Origin: Planococcus lenghuensis
GTDB taxonomy: Bacteria > Bacillota > Bacilli > Bacillales_A > Planococcaceae
Reading direction: 5' to 3'
DNA: 64,000 nt
Assembly: GCF_001999905.1 (NCBI RefSeq)
Contig: NZ_CP019640.1
Location: 448,501-512,500 of the forward strand
Shown here piece by piece: positions 8,602-16,425 of the stretch. The position numbers and the translations under genes are program-made. Under the pieces are notes generated by a model that was given only the letters and a program-made list of their open reading frames with translations, did no database searches and was not told where the DNA came from. Within the stretch, counting starts at the first letter, position 1. Every line of letters starts with the position of its first letter.

Positions 8602-8921
8602 TCGGCGTTGCCATCGGCGGCTTTTTTGGCGCTATCGTCCGCTACTTGGTATATTTGGCTATCGAACAGTCTGACCGGCACAAAAAATGGGCGACTTTTT
8701 CAGTGAATAGCATCGGATCGTTTCTAACGGGGCTGTCTCTCAGCACCAGTGAGTTCTGGATGACCGGATTTCTCGGCGCATTTACTACGTTTTCAACGTT
8801 CGCTTTAGATGCTGTGAAAGAACTTCAAAACGGCAAAATAATCTTAACTGTCTTTTATATCAGTGCTACACTGCTTGCAGGTCTTGGTCTGTTCACTATC
8901 GGTTTCATTATTAGCCAATGA
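8598..8921 (+). CDS. crcB: Fluoride channel subunit FluC/CrcB, second of a pair
   Basis: This 107-residue, four-helix membrane protein is the partner of the preceding FluC subunit. It shows GGFFGAIVRYL, SVNSIGSFLTG and GFLGAFTTFSTFA, the last being the phenylalanine-box region of the pore. ATG 8598 follows AAAGGAGTGG and overlaps the first gene's stop codon, which implies translational coupling. An earlier ATG at 8574 lies inside the upstream gene and has no ribosome site. No clear terminator was seen before the convergent peptidase gene. Confidence 0.9.
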   Translation: MIGVAIGGFFGAIVRYLVYLAIEQSDRHKKWATFSVNSIGSFLTGLSLSTSEFWMTGFLGAFTTFSTFALDAVKELQNGKIILTVFYISATLLAGLGLFTIGFIISQ

Positions 8922-8954
8922 AACCGGCCTACGTTTCTGCAGACCGGTCCATCA

Positions 8955-9932
8955 CTAAAATTCTCCTTTTTCCACGACTCTGCCTAACCGGCCTTCTGTC
9001 GTTTCCGCATGCCGGATTGATTGATAAACGGCTTCTTCGGTGGCTTCCACGGCAGCTCCGAACAATTCGCTCATGATCGGGTGACTGTCCCGCAGCAGCC
9101 AGTCACTGCTGAAGGCGCCTTCTGCCCGGTGACTGATTTTCGCGGCGGTCGAAAAGGCGATCACGATATCGCCGCTGCCGTTATGGACGGTCGTGCCTGT
9201 CCGGCCAAGGCCGATGGCAGCCCGTTTGGCGAGCCGCTCCAATTGCCGGCTCTCAAGCGGCGCATCTGTTGCAAGAATCATCATGACCGATCCATCCGGC
9301 TTCTTCGGGTCGGCCCCGCTGAAATCCGCTCCCCGGAATTCACCTTTACGGCCAAAATTGGTCAATAAAAGAGCGCCGACCGTATAAGACAGATCGCCAT
9401 CTTCTGCCAGACGGCTGGCAGAACCGATGCCGCCTTTCACGCCGTAGCAGATCATGCCTTTGCCGGCTCCCACTGCACCTTGGGCAAAGTCGGTATCGGC
9501 CTTTTTGATCGCTTCCCGGGCATGCTCCGGCTTCACTGCCATGAGCCGCATGGAATTCAGGTGACTGTCATTGCACTCGCCGACCACGATATTGAGCGAG
9601 CTCGTTGAATCGCCGATTTCCGGATTCTCTTCAAGCATCCACTCCATCGTCCCCTGCAGTACTGCTGCCACGCTGAATGTGTTCGTCAGCATGATCGGCG
9701 ACTCCAGCATGCCCAGCTCGTTTACTTGTACAAGTCCGGCAGTTTTCCCGAACCCGTTCAGCACAAAGCTTGCTGCCCGTACTTTTTCTTCGAATATATT
9801 CCCGGTATGCGGCAGAATGGCCGTTACACCGGTACAGACAGTATCCCGGTCGGAGAGCTTGTCATAAAGTGTTACATGCCCGATTTTTACACCGGCCACA
9901 TCTGTGATCGTATTGCGGCTTCCTTTTTTCAT
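8955..9932 (-). CDS. P1 (DmpA/S58) family peptidase
   Basis: This 325-residue protein belongs to the DmpA L-aminopeptidase/D-esterase family, which self-cleaves into two chains to free a catalytic N-terminal serine. Family landmarks are NTITDVAGVKIGHVTL at the start, GVTAILPH, VGAGKGM and late NGSGDIVIAF, in which the serine (about residue 250) should be the nucleophile. The start at ATG 9932 is favoured because AAGGAG lies eight bases upstream; a GTG at 9941 abuts the ribosome site. Known members hydrolyse small peptides, beta-amino peptides or nylon oligomers. The real substrate here is unknown. Single gene. Confidence 0.88.
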   Translation of the reverse strand: MKKGSRNTITDVAGVKIGHVTLYDKLSDRDTVCTGVTAILPHTGNIFEEKVRAASFVLNGFGKTAGLVQVNELGMLESPIMLTNTFSVAAVLQGTMEWMLEENPEIGDSTSSLNIVVGECNDSHLNSMRLMAVKPEHAREAIKKADTDFAQGAVGAGKGMICYGVKGGIGSASRLAEDGDLSYTVGALLLTNFGRKGEFRGADFSGADPKKPDGSVMMILATDAPLESRQLERLAKRAAIGLGRTGTTVHNGSGDIVIAFSTAAKISHRAEGAFSSDWLLRDSHPIMSELFGAAVEATEEAVYQSIRHAETTEGRLGRVVEKGEF

Positions 9933-10043
9933 CCATACCACTCCTTAAATCTATTGTAGCATTCGACGCAGGCGGGAATGTTTCTGTATAATAAAAGAAA
10001 AATTCTATCTGCATAACAGCAGCAGAAGCAGGGAGCAGCGGGA

Positions 10044-11165
10044 ATGGCGTTAAAACTGACAGAATGGACAATGCAGGAACAGGAGCAGCTGATTGAATTC
10101 ATGACCGGTAATTCCTGGCCTTATCACGGACTTGAGCATCCGGTCCGCGAATTGATTGAGAAAACAATCACGGAAGGCGGCTATAAATCAGATCGGGTAC
10201 GGACGTTCTGGTTGGAAAATGAAGAGGGCAAGCAAATCGGCCTTATTAAAATATATGATTTACAGGATGATATCCCATTATTCGATTTACGCATCGCCGG
10301 ACCGTACCGCGGCAAAGGATATGGCCCGCAGGCACTCCGGCTCATGACGGAGTTTGTGTTTTCGCTGCCAGATAAAAAAGTCCGGCTTGAAGGAAATACC
10401 CGGCATGATAATTTTGCCATGCGGAAAGCGTTCGAGCGGGCAGGCTTTGTGAAAGAGGCGCATATCCGCAACGGCTGGTTCTCGCCAAAGGAAAACAAAT
10501 ACTATGATGCAGTGACATATGGCATCACCCGGGAGGACTGGGAAGCCGGCACAACAACACCGGTCCATTGGGAAGATGGCGGCAAGCAGGAAAACCCGTC
10601 ATTCAATCCGGTGCTCTTTGATTTCCCGGAGCAGTTCGAGTCAGAGCGCCTGCTGATCCGGGCGCCGAAGCGGGAAGATGCAGCACAGACCTATGAAGCG
10701 ATGCAGCACTCTCAGGAAGCGCTGCGCAATTGGATGCCGTTCGCCCGCCAAAAACCGGTGATGGAGCAGGTGGAAGCGAATCTCGTCCAAGCGGTGGCGG
10801 ATTTCCAGCTGCGTAAAGATCTCCGTCTCCACTTCTTTCTGAAAGAAACCGGTGAATTCATTGGTTCTTCAGGTCTCCACCGATTTGACTGGACTGTCCG
10901 GAAATTCGAAATCGGCTATTGGGTGGACAGCCGGTTTGAAGGCAAAGGATATGTGTCGGAAGCGGTGGACCGGATTACCCGGTTCGCTTTTGAGGAACTC
11001 GGAGCGAACCGCGTTGAAATCCGTTGTGATACGGAAAACGTCCGCAGCCGGGCCGTCGCCGAGCGGCTCGGATTCGACTTGGAAGGCGTGCTCCGGAAAG
11101 ACAGTTTATCCGTCTCGGGAGGAAGTCTCCGGGATACATGCATATATGCAAAAGTGAAGGGATGA
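10044..11165 (+). CDS. Tandem GNAT acetyltransferase (two fused RimJ/RimL-type domains)
   Basis: The 373-residue protein carries two complete GNAT folds. The first covers about 1-165, with acetyl-CoA loop RGKGYGPQALRLM. The second covers about 200-370, with the RimJ/RimL-like FESERLLIRAPKREDA entry and FEGKGYVSEAVDRITRFAF. The linker is rich in glycine, glutamate and proline. Second-domain features resemble ribosomal-protein alanine acetyltransferases, but substrates are not predictable. The ATG follows GGGAGCAGCGGGA. A terminator overlaps the stop codon. Confidence 0.85.
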   Translation: MALKLTEWTMQEQEQLIEFMTGNSWPYHGLEHPVRELIEKTITEGGYKSDRVRTFWLENEEGKQIGLIKIYDLQDDIPLFDLRIAGPYRGKGYGPQALRLMTEFVFSLPDKKVRLEGNTRHDNFAMRKAFERAGFVKEAHIRNGWFSPKENKYYDAVTYGITREDWEAGTTTPVHWEDGGKQENPSFNPVLFDFPEQFESERLLIRAPKREDAAQTYEAMQHSQEALRNWMPFARQKPVMEQVEANLVQAVADFQLRKDLRLHFFLKETGEFIGSSGLHRFDWTVRKFEIGYWVDSRFEGKGYVSEAVDRITRFAFEELGANRVEIRCDTENVRSRAVAERLGFDLEGVLRKDSLSVSGGSLRDTCIYAKVKG

Positions 11166-11190
11166 GCGGTGTATCCGCCCATCCCTTTTT
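11159..11190 (+). terminator. Terminator of the tandem GNAT gene
   Basis: Stem GGGATGAGCGG / CCGCCCATCCC with a four-to-five base loop, then TTTTT. The stem begins at the end of the coding sequence. Confidence 0.85.
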
Positions 11191-11229
11191 CCATATCCCG
11201 ACTCTCAGGCCGCTTGCACTTTTCGGTTC

Positions 11230-11385
11230 CTACATTCGTTTTCTTCCTGAGAACAGGTTAATAAGGAGTATTACTACTGCGACAATTAGAAGTAGATGAA
11301 TCAATCCACCTGCGAAGTCCAGCAAAAAGCCGACGAGCCAAATTGCTAAAATTACGATTAAAATAATCCATAAAATACGTGCCAT
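11230..11385 (-). CDS. Lmo0937-type small membrane protein
   Basis: A 51-residue, very hydrophobic peptide with two membrane segments around a GG turn (WLVGFLLDFAGGLIHLLL) and a short basic tail ending SGRKRM. It matches the pattern of the Lmo0937 family, a general-stress membrane peptide. AGAGGTGAGAAGG precedes the ATG at the right distance. A sigma-B-like promoter lies about 50 bases upstream (11433-11458), which agrees with the sigma-B control reported for the Listeria family member. Molecular function is unknown. Confidence 0.8.
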   Translation of the reverse strand: MARILWIILIVILAIWLVGFLLDFAGGLIHLLLIVAVVILLINLFSGRKRM

Positions 11386-11432
11386 CCTTCTCACCTCTTT
11401 TCTGCTACGGATCGTTCTTAGCTAGTCAATAA

Positions 11433-11458
11433 GTACCCGGGGAATTCAGAAAGCAAAC
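11433..11458 (-). promoter_or_regulatory. Candidate sigma-B promoter of the Lmo0937-type gene
   Basis: On the minus strand GTTTGC and GGGTAC are separated by 14 bp, close to the GTTTAA-N12-15-GGGTAT consensus. Confidence 0.55.
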
Positions 11459-11488
11459 CTGGCATATTTTTCCCAGTAAGGAGCCGAG

Positions 11489-11517
11489 TTGTCGGGCACG
11501 GGGGTGTGTAGTAAACT
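11489..11517 (+). promoter_or_regulatory. Sigma-A promoter of mntR
   Basis: TTGTCG and TAAACT with a 17-bp spacer, 30 bases before the mntR start. Confidence 0.5.
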
Positions 11518-11546
11518 GAACATAGTTTTGATAGGGAGGGTCCTCT

Positions 11547-11972
11547 TTGCCTACTCCAAGTATGGAAGACCATATTGAAGTCATCACGACATTAATTGAA
11601 CAGAAAGGGTATGCCCGGGTTTCGGATATCGCAGAGGCATTGTCGGTACTGCCGTCATCCGTCACGAAAATGGTCCAGAAGCTCGATAAAGATGGCTATC
11701 TCATCTATGAACGGTACAGGGGTCTTGTCCTGACACCGAAGGGTGAAAAGCTTGGCAAGCGGCTTGTGCAGCGGCATGATCTTCTTGAGCAGCTGCTTCG
11801 GCTGATCGGTGTGGAAGAAGAGCGGATCTATGGGGATGTGGAAGGCATTGAGCATCATTTGAGCTGGAATGCGATCGATCGCATTGCCGACTTGGTTCAA
11901 GTGCTGGAAGACAGCCCGGACGTGATCGATAAATTACGCCAGCTGCAGGCGGAACAAAGCAGCGACACTTAA
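11547..11972 (+). CDS. mntR: Manganese-responsive transcriptional regulator MntR
   Basis: MntR is a DtxR-family repressor of Mn(II) uptake genes. The 141-residue product has a winged helix (about 1-70) with the recognition helix in [17 protein letters not shown], and a metal-binding dimerisation domain. The manganese ligands of B. subtilis MntR are all present at equivalent positions: Asp8, Glu11, His77, Glu99, Glu102 and His103. Presence of Asp8 rather than methionine supports manganese rather than iron specificity. Translation starts at TTG 11547, supported by GGGAGGG upstream and by the conserved N-terminus TPSMEDHIE. cvfB follows after 17 bases. Confidence 0.95.
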   Translation: MPTPSMEDHIEVITTLIEQKGYARVSDIAEALSVLPSSVTKMVQKLDKDGYLIYERYRGLVLTPKGEKLGKRLVQRHDLLEQLLRLIGVEEERIYGDVEGIEHHLSWNAIDRIADLVQVLEDSPDVIDKLRQLQAEQSSDT

Positions 11973-11989
11973 AGGAGGAACAAGGAATT

Positions 11990-12847
11990 ATGCCACTCGA
12001 ACCAGGAATAACAGCGATTCTCCGTGTGCTTGACCGGTCATCATCAAAATGGGTGCTGACGGACGGGACGGAAGAAGTCGCGATGAATGAATCGGAACTT
12101 GAAGAAGGTCAGGAAACGGCTGATGAAATCGAGGTATTTCTCTACCGCAACAGGCAAGGCGGGCTGTCTGCGACACCGCTGATCCCGCATATCGTCAAAG
12201 GAACGTTCGGCTGGGCGAAAGTGCTGAAGGCATCCAAGCGGGACGGGGCTATTGTCGATATCGGCACAACCCGGGAAGTTTATGTGCAGCCGGAAGATCT
12301 GCCGCGGTTTGAAGAGCTGTGGCCAAAGCCGGGAGACGAAATCTTTATGACACTCCGTACTGATAATAGCGGGGACCTTTTCGGCCGGCTGGCAACGGAA
12401 GAACGGGTTTTGGAACTCATTGCAGAAGCGCCGCCGGAAGTGTTCAATAAAGATTTGCGTGCCCGCGCTTACCGGCTGTTGCCGGTCGGCACGTTTATGC
12501 TGACGGTGCCGGAATTGTACCGGGTGTTCGTCCATGAAACGGAACGGGAAGCTGAACCGCGGCTCGGCGAAGAAAAGACGGTCCGGATTATCGATGTAAA
12601 AGAAGACGGCACATTGAACGGTTCCTTATTGCCGCGGAAGCAAGAGCGGCTGGGCACGGATGCAGAAGCCATTTTGCGCTATCTGGATCAGACCGGCGGT
12701 GAAATGCCGTTTACGGACAAGTCCACGCCAGATGAAATCCGGGAAATGTTCAATATGAGCAAGGCTGCGTTCAAGCGGGCGCTCGGGACGCTGATGAAGA
12801 ACGGACAGATCATTCAGGAGGACGGCTGGACAAAACGAGTCCGCTGA
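11990..12847 (+). CDS. cvfB: S1-domain RNA-binding protein CvfB/YitL
   Basis: The 285-residue protein resembles CvfB (YitL), an RNA-binding factor that affects virulence-gene expression in staphylococci. It contains an N-terminal region followed by S1-type OB folds, one around residues 65-130 (GTFGWAKVLKASKRDGAIVDIG) and a second around 140-215. A C-terminal winged-helix segment (about 225-285) contains MFNMSKAAFKRALGTLMKNG. AAAGGAGG precedes the ATG. It follows mntR closely with no terminator between, so the two are probably cotranscribed. The RNA targets are unknown. Confidence 0.9.
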   Translation: MPLEPGITAILRVLDRSSSKWVLTDGTEEVAMNESELEEGQETADEIEVFLYRNRQGGLSATPLIPHIVKGTFGWAKVLKASKRDGAIVDIGTTREVYVQPEDLPRFEELWPKPGDEIFMTLRTDNSGDLFGRLATEERVLELIAEAPPEVFNKDLRARAYRLLPVGTFMLTVPELYRVFVHETEREAEPRLGEEKTVRIIDVKEDGTLNGSLLPRKQERLGTDAEAILRYLDQTGGEMPFTDKSTPDEIREMFNMSKAAFKRALGTLMKNGQIIQEDGWTKRVR

Positions 12848-12905
12848 TGCAACCTTTTTCGGCTCTGTACGTACTACTTAGAGAAGAGAGGGGTTACCGA
12901 TAACC

Positions 12906-13802
12906 ATGAAAAAGATTCAATCCATGCTGCTCGTTCTGCTGGCGTTCGCATTACTTGTTCCTGCAGCCGCTTCAGCGAATGTCGGCATCAATGAAAAATT
13001 CGGTCCGTCAATCGTCGTATACGGCGGAGATCTTTCGGAAGCAGAGCGTGAGAGTGTCCAGGAAAGCCTTGAAGTGGCGGAAGAACCGGAAGTGGAAGAA
13101 ATTGAAGTGACAGGTGAAGATCTTGTACAGTACATTACGGATGGTGATCCGCGGGCAAGAATGTATTCATCAGCTAAAATTACCCGCCAGGAAGAAGGCG
13201 AAGGCCTGGTGATTGAAATTGTCACACCGGAAAATATCACACAAGTAACCGCGGATATGTATGCTAATGCCATCCTGACAGCGGGCATTGAAGATGCAGT
13301 TGTCGAAGTGGCGGCACCAAAACCGGTTACGGGTCATTCAGCGCTTGTCGGAATTTATAAAGCATATGAAGTGAATGGTGAACAGCTGGATCCGGAACGG
13401 ACAGACGCGGCGAACGATGAACTTGAAGTCGCGACTGAAATTGCCGGCAATGGCATCGATGAAGAACAGGTGAGTGAACTGCTGACCGGCATCAAACAGC
13501 AGATTGCAGAACAAAGTCCGGCAACCCGGGAAGAAGTGGAACAGATCGTGGAAGATCAGCTGTCCCGTCTGCAGATCGAGCTGAATCCGGAAGACCGGCA
13601 GCTGCTGATTGATCTGATGGACCGGATCCGTCAGCTCGACATCGATTTTTCGCAATGGTCCACGCAACTTGAAGATTTGAGCAAGACGATTGAAGATACA
13701 CTTGGCAATGTGAGTGACGCTGTAAATGATGAAGGATTTTGGGCCAATGTCCGAAGTTTCTTCCGTCAGCTGGCGGATTCAGTCCGTTCACTATTCAATT
13801 AA
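12906..13802 (+). CDS. Secreted DUF1002 family protein
   Basis: This 298-residue protein has a cleavable signal peptide (MKKIQSMLLVLLAFALLVP, cleavage near AASA-NVG). The mature part matches the DUF1002 family: a Gly-rich start with IVVYGGDLSEAER, a VTGEDLVQYI segment, and the central conserved stretch with TPENITQVTADMYANAI. The C-terminal part (about 195-298) is charged and helical, suggesting a coiled coil. It should be extracellular or wall-associated. No function is established for this family. It has its own ribosome site (GAGAGGGG) and a terminator. Confidence 0.85.
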   Translation: MKKIQSMLLVLLAFALLVPAAASANVGINEKFGPSIVVYGGDLSEAERESVQESLEVAEEPEVEEIEVTGEDLVQYITDGDPRARMYSSAKITRQEEGEGLVIEIVTPENITQVTADMYANAILTAGIEDAVVEVAAPKPVTGHSALVGIYKAYEVNGEQLDPERTDAANDELEVATEIAGNGIDEEQVSELLTGIKQQIAEQSPATREEVEQIVEDQLSRLQIELNPEDRQLLIDLMDRIRQLDIDFSQWSTQLEDLSKTIEDTLGNVSDAVNDEGFWANVRSFFRQLADSVRSLFN

Positions 13803-13806
13803 GCAG

Positions 13807-13838
13807 TGAGGTTCCTTCGGGAGCCTTATTTTTTTTGC
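13807..13838 (+). terminator. Terminator of the DUF1002 gene
   Basis: Stem AGGTTCC / GGAGCCT with TTCG tetraloop, followed by a long T-run. Confidence 0.8.
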
Positions 13839-13849
13839 AGACAAGATCG

Positions 13850-13878
13850 TTGCCTGATGGCAAAAGTCATGCTAAGAT
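13850..13878 (+). promoter_or_regulatory. Sigma-A promoter of the mhqO-like operon
   Basis: TTGCCT (13850-13855) and TAAGAT (13873-13878) with a 17-bp spacer. The predicted start of transcription falls at the MhqR-like palindrome. Confidence 0.7.
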
Positions 13879-13886
13879 GAGTTAAA

Positions 13887-13904
13887 TATCTTGAATTCGA
13901 GATA
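13887..13904. promoter_or_regulatory. MhqR-like operator
   Basis: TATCTTGAATTCGAGATA is an 18-bp near-perfect palindrome (one mismatch pair) that matches the B. subtilis MhqR box (TATCTCGAATTCGAGATA) at 17 of 18 positions. It lies 9 bp downstream of the -10 box, where a MarR-type repressor would block transcription. This implies quinone-inducible control by an MhqR-type repressor encoded outside this window. Confidence 0.8.
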
Positions 13905-13920
13905 AAAAGGAGAGAGATTT

Positions 13921-14889
13921 ATGAAACTGGAAGGCATCCATCATGTTTCAGCAATTACAGCAGACGCGGATAAGAACCACGATTTTTTCACGCGGATCTT
14001 GGGCATGCGGCTCGTGAAGAAAAGTGTCAATCAGGATAATACATCTTCTTATCATTTGTTTTATGCCGACGCAAAAGGAACTCCGGGTACGGATATGACA
14101 TATTTTGATATCCCTATGGCCGGCCGGACGTATCCCGGTGTATCAAGCATCAGTAATACATCATTCCGGGTGAAAAGTCCGGAAGCGCTCGATTATTGGA
14201 TCCGCCGATTTGATGAATTCAACGTACCGCATGGTGAGATCAGTGAGCGGTTCGGCCGGCAGGTCCTGTCGTTTCAGGACTTTGAAGGCTCCCGTCTGCT
14301 TCTGACAGTTGATGACGGAACGGGCATCCCGTATGGAATTCCTTGGACAAAAGCTGACGTGCCGGAAGAATTTGCGGTTGTCGGTCTTGGCCCTGTCACA
14401 CTGACCGTCCGAAAAGCGGAATCGACAGCAGCGGTATTAACTGATATTATGAATTTTAAGGAAATTGGTTCTTATGAGGCTTTTGAGTCCGGCATGCCGG
14501 ATATCCAGGTATTTTCAACTGGTGAAGGCGGTCCGGCCGGAGAAGTGCATCTGGAAACAAGAACTGATCTTCCGCCCGAACGTCCCGGCCGCGGAAGTGT
14601 CCACCATGTTGCATTTCGTGTAAAGACGTACGAGGAATATGCCAAATGGAACGGCTACTTGAATGAACATGGTTTTCGGACGTCCGGCGAAGTCGATCGC
14701 TATTATTTCAAAGCGATTTATTTCCGGGAGCCAAATGGCATTCTGTTTGAATTATCAACAGACGAACCGGGATTTGCCACGGATGAACCGTTGGAATCAC
14801 TTGGAGAGGAATTGGCTTTGCCGCCATTTCTGGAACCGCGGCGCAAGCAGATCGAAGCATCACTTCGGCCGCTTACGATCAACACATAA
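13921..14889 (+). CDS. mhqO: Ring-cleaving dioxygenase of the MhqO/MhqA type
   Basis: The 322-residue protein is made of two VOC (glyoxalase/extradiol dioxygenase) modules, about 1-150 and 155-320. Likely metal ligands are visible as HHV near the start (GIHHVSAIT), HHV in the second module (GSVHHVAFRV) and Glu in NGILFELST. MhqO/MhqA of B. subtilis detoxify quinone and catechol compounds by ring cleavage in the cytoplasm. The MhqR-type operator in the promoter independently supports the assignment. A small acetyltransferase gene follows after 17 bases and should be cotranscribed. MhqO and MhqA paralogues cannot be told apart here. Confidence 0.88.
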   Translation: MKLEGIHHVSAITADADKNHDFFTRILGMRLVKKSVNQDNTSSYHLFYADAKGTPGTDMTYFDIPMAGRTYPGVSSISNTSFRVKSPEALDYWIRRFDEFNVPHGEISERFGRQVLSFQDFEGSRLLLTVDDGTGIPYGIPWTKADVPEEFAVVGLGPVTLTVRKAESTAAVLTDIMNFKEIGSYEAFESGMPDIQVFSTGEGGPAGEVHLETRTDLPPERPGRGSVHHVAFRVKTYEEYAKWNGYLNEHGFRTSGEVDRYYFKAIYFREPNGILFELSTDEPGFATDEPLESLGEELALPPFLEPRRKQIEASLRPLTINT

Positions 14890-14906
14890 CGAAAGAGGGG
14901 AACAGC

Positions 14907-15188
14907 ATGGAGTTTAAGTTTACTGAACTGGGGCATGATCATTTTGCATTTCGTAATGAAAAGAGCGGAGATACATTAGCTGAAATTACGTGGACACAGA
15001 TGGCGGATGTAATGGTGGTGGAGCATACCTTTGTGGATCCGTCGCTGCGGGGACAGGGCATCGCCAAGCAATTGCTTGACCGGACTGCCGATTATGCCCG
15101 TGAGAACCAGTACAGAATTGAACCGGTCTGTTCCTACGTCGTGACAGCTTTTGAACGCTCAAATGAATACGATGACCTCAAAGTCTGA
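14907..15188 (+). CDS. Small GNAT acetyltransferase, YjdJ type
   Basis: A 93-residue single-domain acetyltransferase of the compact YjdJ/NATD1-like group. It retains the acetyl-CoA loop as DPSLRGQGIAKQLLDRTADYA and ends with the characteristic PVCSYVVTAFERSNEY segment. The group's substrates are not established. GAGGGGAACAGC precedes the ATG. It shares the quinone-responsive promoter with the upstream dioxygenase, so it may act on a product of quinone detoxification, though this is only suggested by context. Confidence 0.85.
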   Translation: MEFKFTELGHDHFAFRNEKSGDTLAEITWTQMADVMVVEHTFVDPSLRGQGIAKQLLDRTADYARENQYRIEPVCSYVVTAFERSNEYDDLKV

Positions 15189-15274
15189 GAGATTGACCCG
15201 TTGATCATTCCTTCAGACAGAAAGCTTATCAATCAACGCAATCGATTCGGCGTTTTAACTGAAGAAACAATACA

Positions 15275-15326
15275 GCCCCATGCCAGTCCGTCAGTAACCT
15301 GCGGAACGGGCATGGGGCCTTTGTTT
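15275..15326 (+). terminator. Terminator after the dioxygenase operon
   Basis: GCCCCATGCC at 15275-15284 pairs perfectly with GGCATGGGGC at 15309-15318, followed by CTTTGTTT. It sits between convergent genes. The stretch 15189-15274 shows nothing else. Confidence 0.7.
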
Positions 15327-15354
15327 CATGCGGTTATAAGTGTACTATATCCGT

Positions 15355-15453
15355 TCAGAATGATGTAACCAGGAATACCACAGCAGTCAATATGGAAGCG
15401 CCGCCGACTCCATACATAAAATCGGCCTGATTGAAAATCAATTTCTTTTCCAT
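15355..15453 (-). CDS. Possible 32-residue membrane peptide
   Basis: An ATG preceded by GGGGTGAAA opens a 32-codon frame on the minus strand. The peptide starts MEKKLIFNQADFMYG and ends in one hydrophobic segment (ASILTAVVFLVTSF). Such single-pass peptides are common in Bacillales, but I cannot name a family. The good ribosome site and its position between a terminator and a divergent gene are the only support. Confidence 0.45.
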   Translation of the reverse strand: MEKKLIFNQADFMYGVGGASILTAVVFLVTSF

Positions 15454-15616
15454 GAAGTTTCACCCCATCAGTTGTCAGATGATTAATTAGTACCCTCATT
15501 CTTCGTAAGTATAAACACGTTATGATGATTTTTTGAAGAAAAAAAGAAAATATAAAGTATTTTAGAGGAATTATCCGGTGAAATGGGTAACACATTAATA
15601 AGAGAGGTGAATGGAT

Positions 15617-16129
15617 ATGTATCAAAGCACGTTTTCCAGAACAGGCGAAAAAGTACTGGGGATTATCGGCATTGTATTGAATGTAATTGCCATCATTCTC
15701 GTTGTGATGGCAGTTGTTGAAGTTGGGAGCGGCACCTTTGAAGCGGACCTGGAGGAGTTTATCCTTACCGATCCGACGCTGGCACCGGAAGATGCGGAAG
15801 CGACGCTTGTCGCCTTGAGCGGTTTGACAGAGGCGATTGAAGTCTTTGGCTGGGTAATCGGCATTTCACTGGTGGTGTCGACGATCTTGGCTATTATTGC
15901 TGTCATTAATCTGAATGACAATAAAAAGCCGGTACTGGCGGGTGTCCTATTTGTCATTGCCGGGATTTTATCCGGAATTATCTCACTGACGGCATTAATT
16001 TTCTATATCGCTGCAATTATGTGTTTCGTCCGCAAGCCGCCGCTTGAGGATGAACAAATGATCCGGGTGGATGAACCGGTGGAAATTGAGACCCAAGACG
16101 AAGACGATTCACCATACCGTCCGCTGTAA
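15617..16129 (+). CDS. DUF4064 family membrane protein
   Basis: This roughly 170-residue protein has an opening FSRTGEKVLGIIGIVLN segment, followed by a periplasm-facing acidic loop, then three more hydrophobic segments (about 75-140) and an acidic cytoplasmic tail. This is the DUF4064 layout; function is unknown. ATG 15617 has AGAGG nine bases upstream, whereas ATG 15611 is too close. Downstream lies an insertion-sequence remnant that begins within ten bases of the stop codon. Confidence 0.8.
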   Translation: MYQSTFSRTGEKVLGIIGIVLNVIAIILVVMAVVEVGSGTFEADLEEFILTDPTLAPEDAEATLVALSGLTEAIEVFGWVIGISLVVSTILAIIAVINLNDNKKPVLAGVLFVIAGILSGIISLTALIFYIAAIMCFVRKPPLEDEQMIRVDEPVEIETQDEDDSPYRPL

Positions 16130-16180
16130 ACAGCAAAAAAGCACCTGCTTAAAGCGTGGCCACTGAAAAACTATACGGAA

Positions 16181-16220
16181 AAGCACCAAATTTCTATATT
16201 TTAGAGATTTGGTGCTTTTT
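16181..16220. terminator. Bidirectional hairpin inside the IS remnant
   Basis: GCACCAAATTTCT pairs with AGAGATTTGGTGC around an AT-rich loop, with A and T runs outside, so it can terminate transcription from both sides. It probably came in with the element and now also ends the DUF4064 transcript. Confidence 0.7.
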
Positions 16221-16234
16221 CCGTTATATACTGA

Positions 16235-16321
16235 TGCCAAGTCCAAGGAGCCATGGCGATCTTTGTGGTGAACCTAAAGCGAATCCTTCGGCTGCTGGAT
16301 GAGCGGGGGGCAAGCTACTGA
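16235..16321 (+). pseudogene. C-terminal fragment of an IS transposase
   Basis: A 28-codon open stretch ends in MAIFVVNLKRILRLLDERG and two more residues before the stop; the VNLKR-type ending is typical of DDE transposases of the IS1182/IS5 group. The frame is closed upstream by a stop at 16232-16234, so only the tail remains. Confidence 0.55.
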
Positions 16322-16425
16322 ATGATAAAAGGGCAGAAAAATAAGACGGAAGATAGGATTCCCTGTCACTCCGTCTCATTTTTTGTCTCCCAAAGATGTA
16401 AAGGGAGAGTCGTTCAGTGGCCTCC

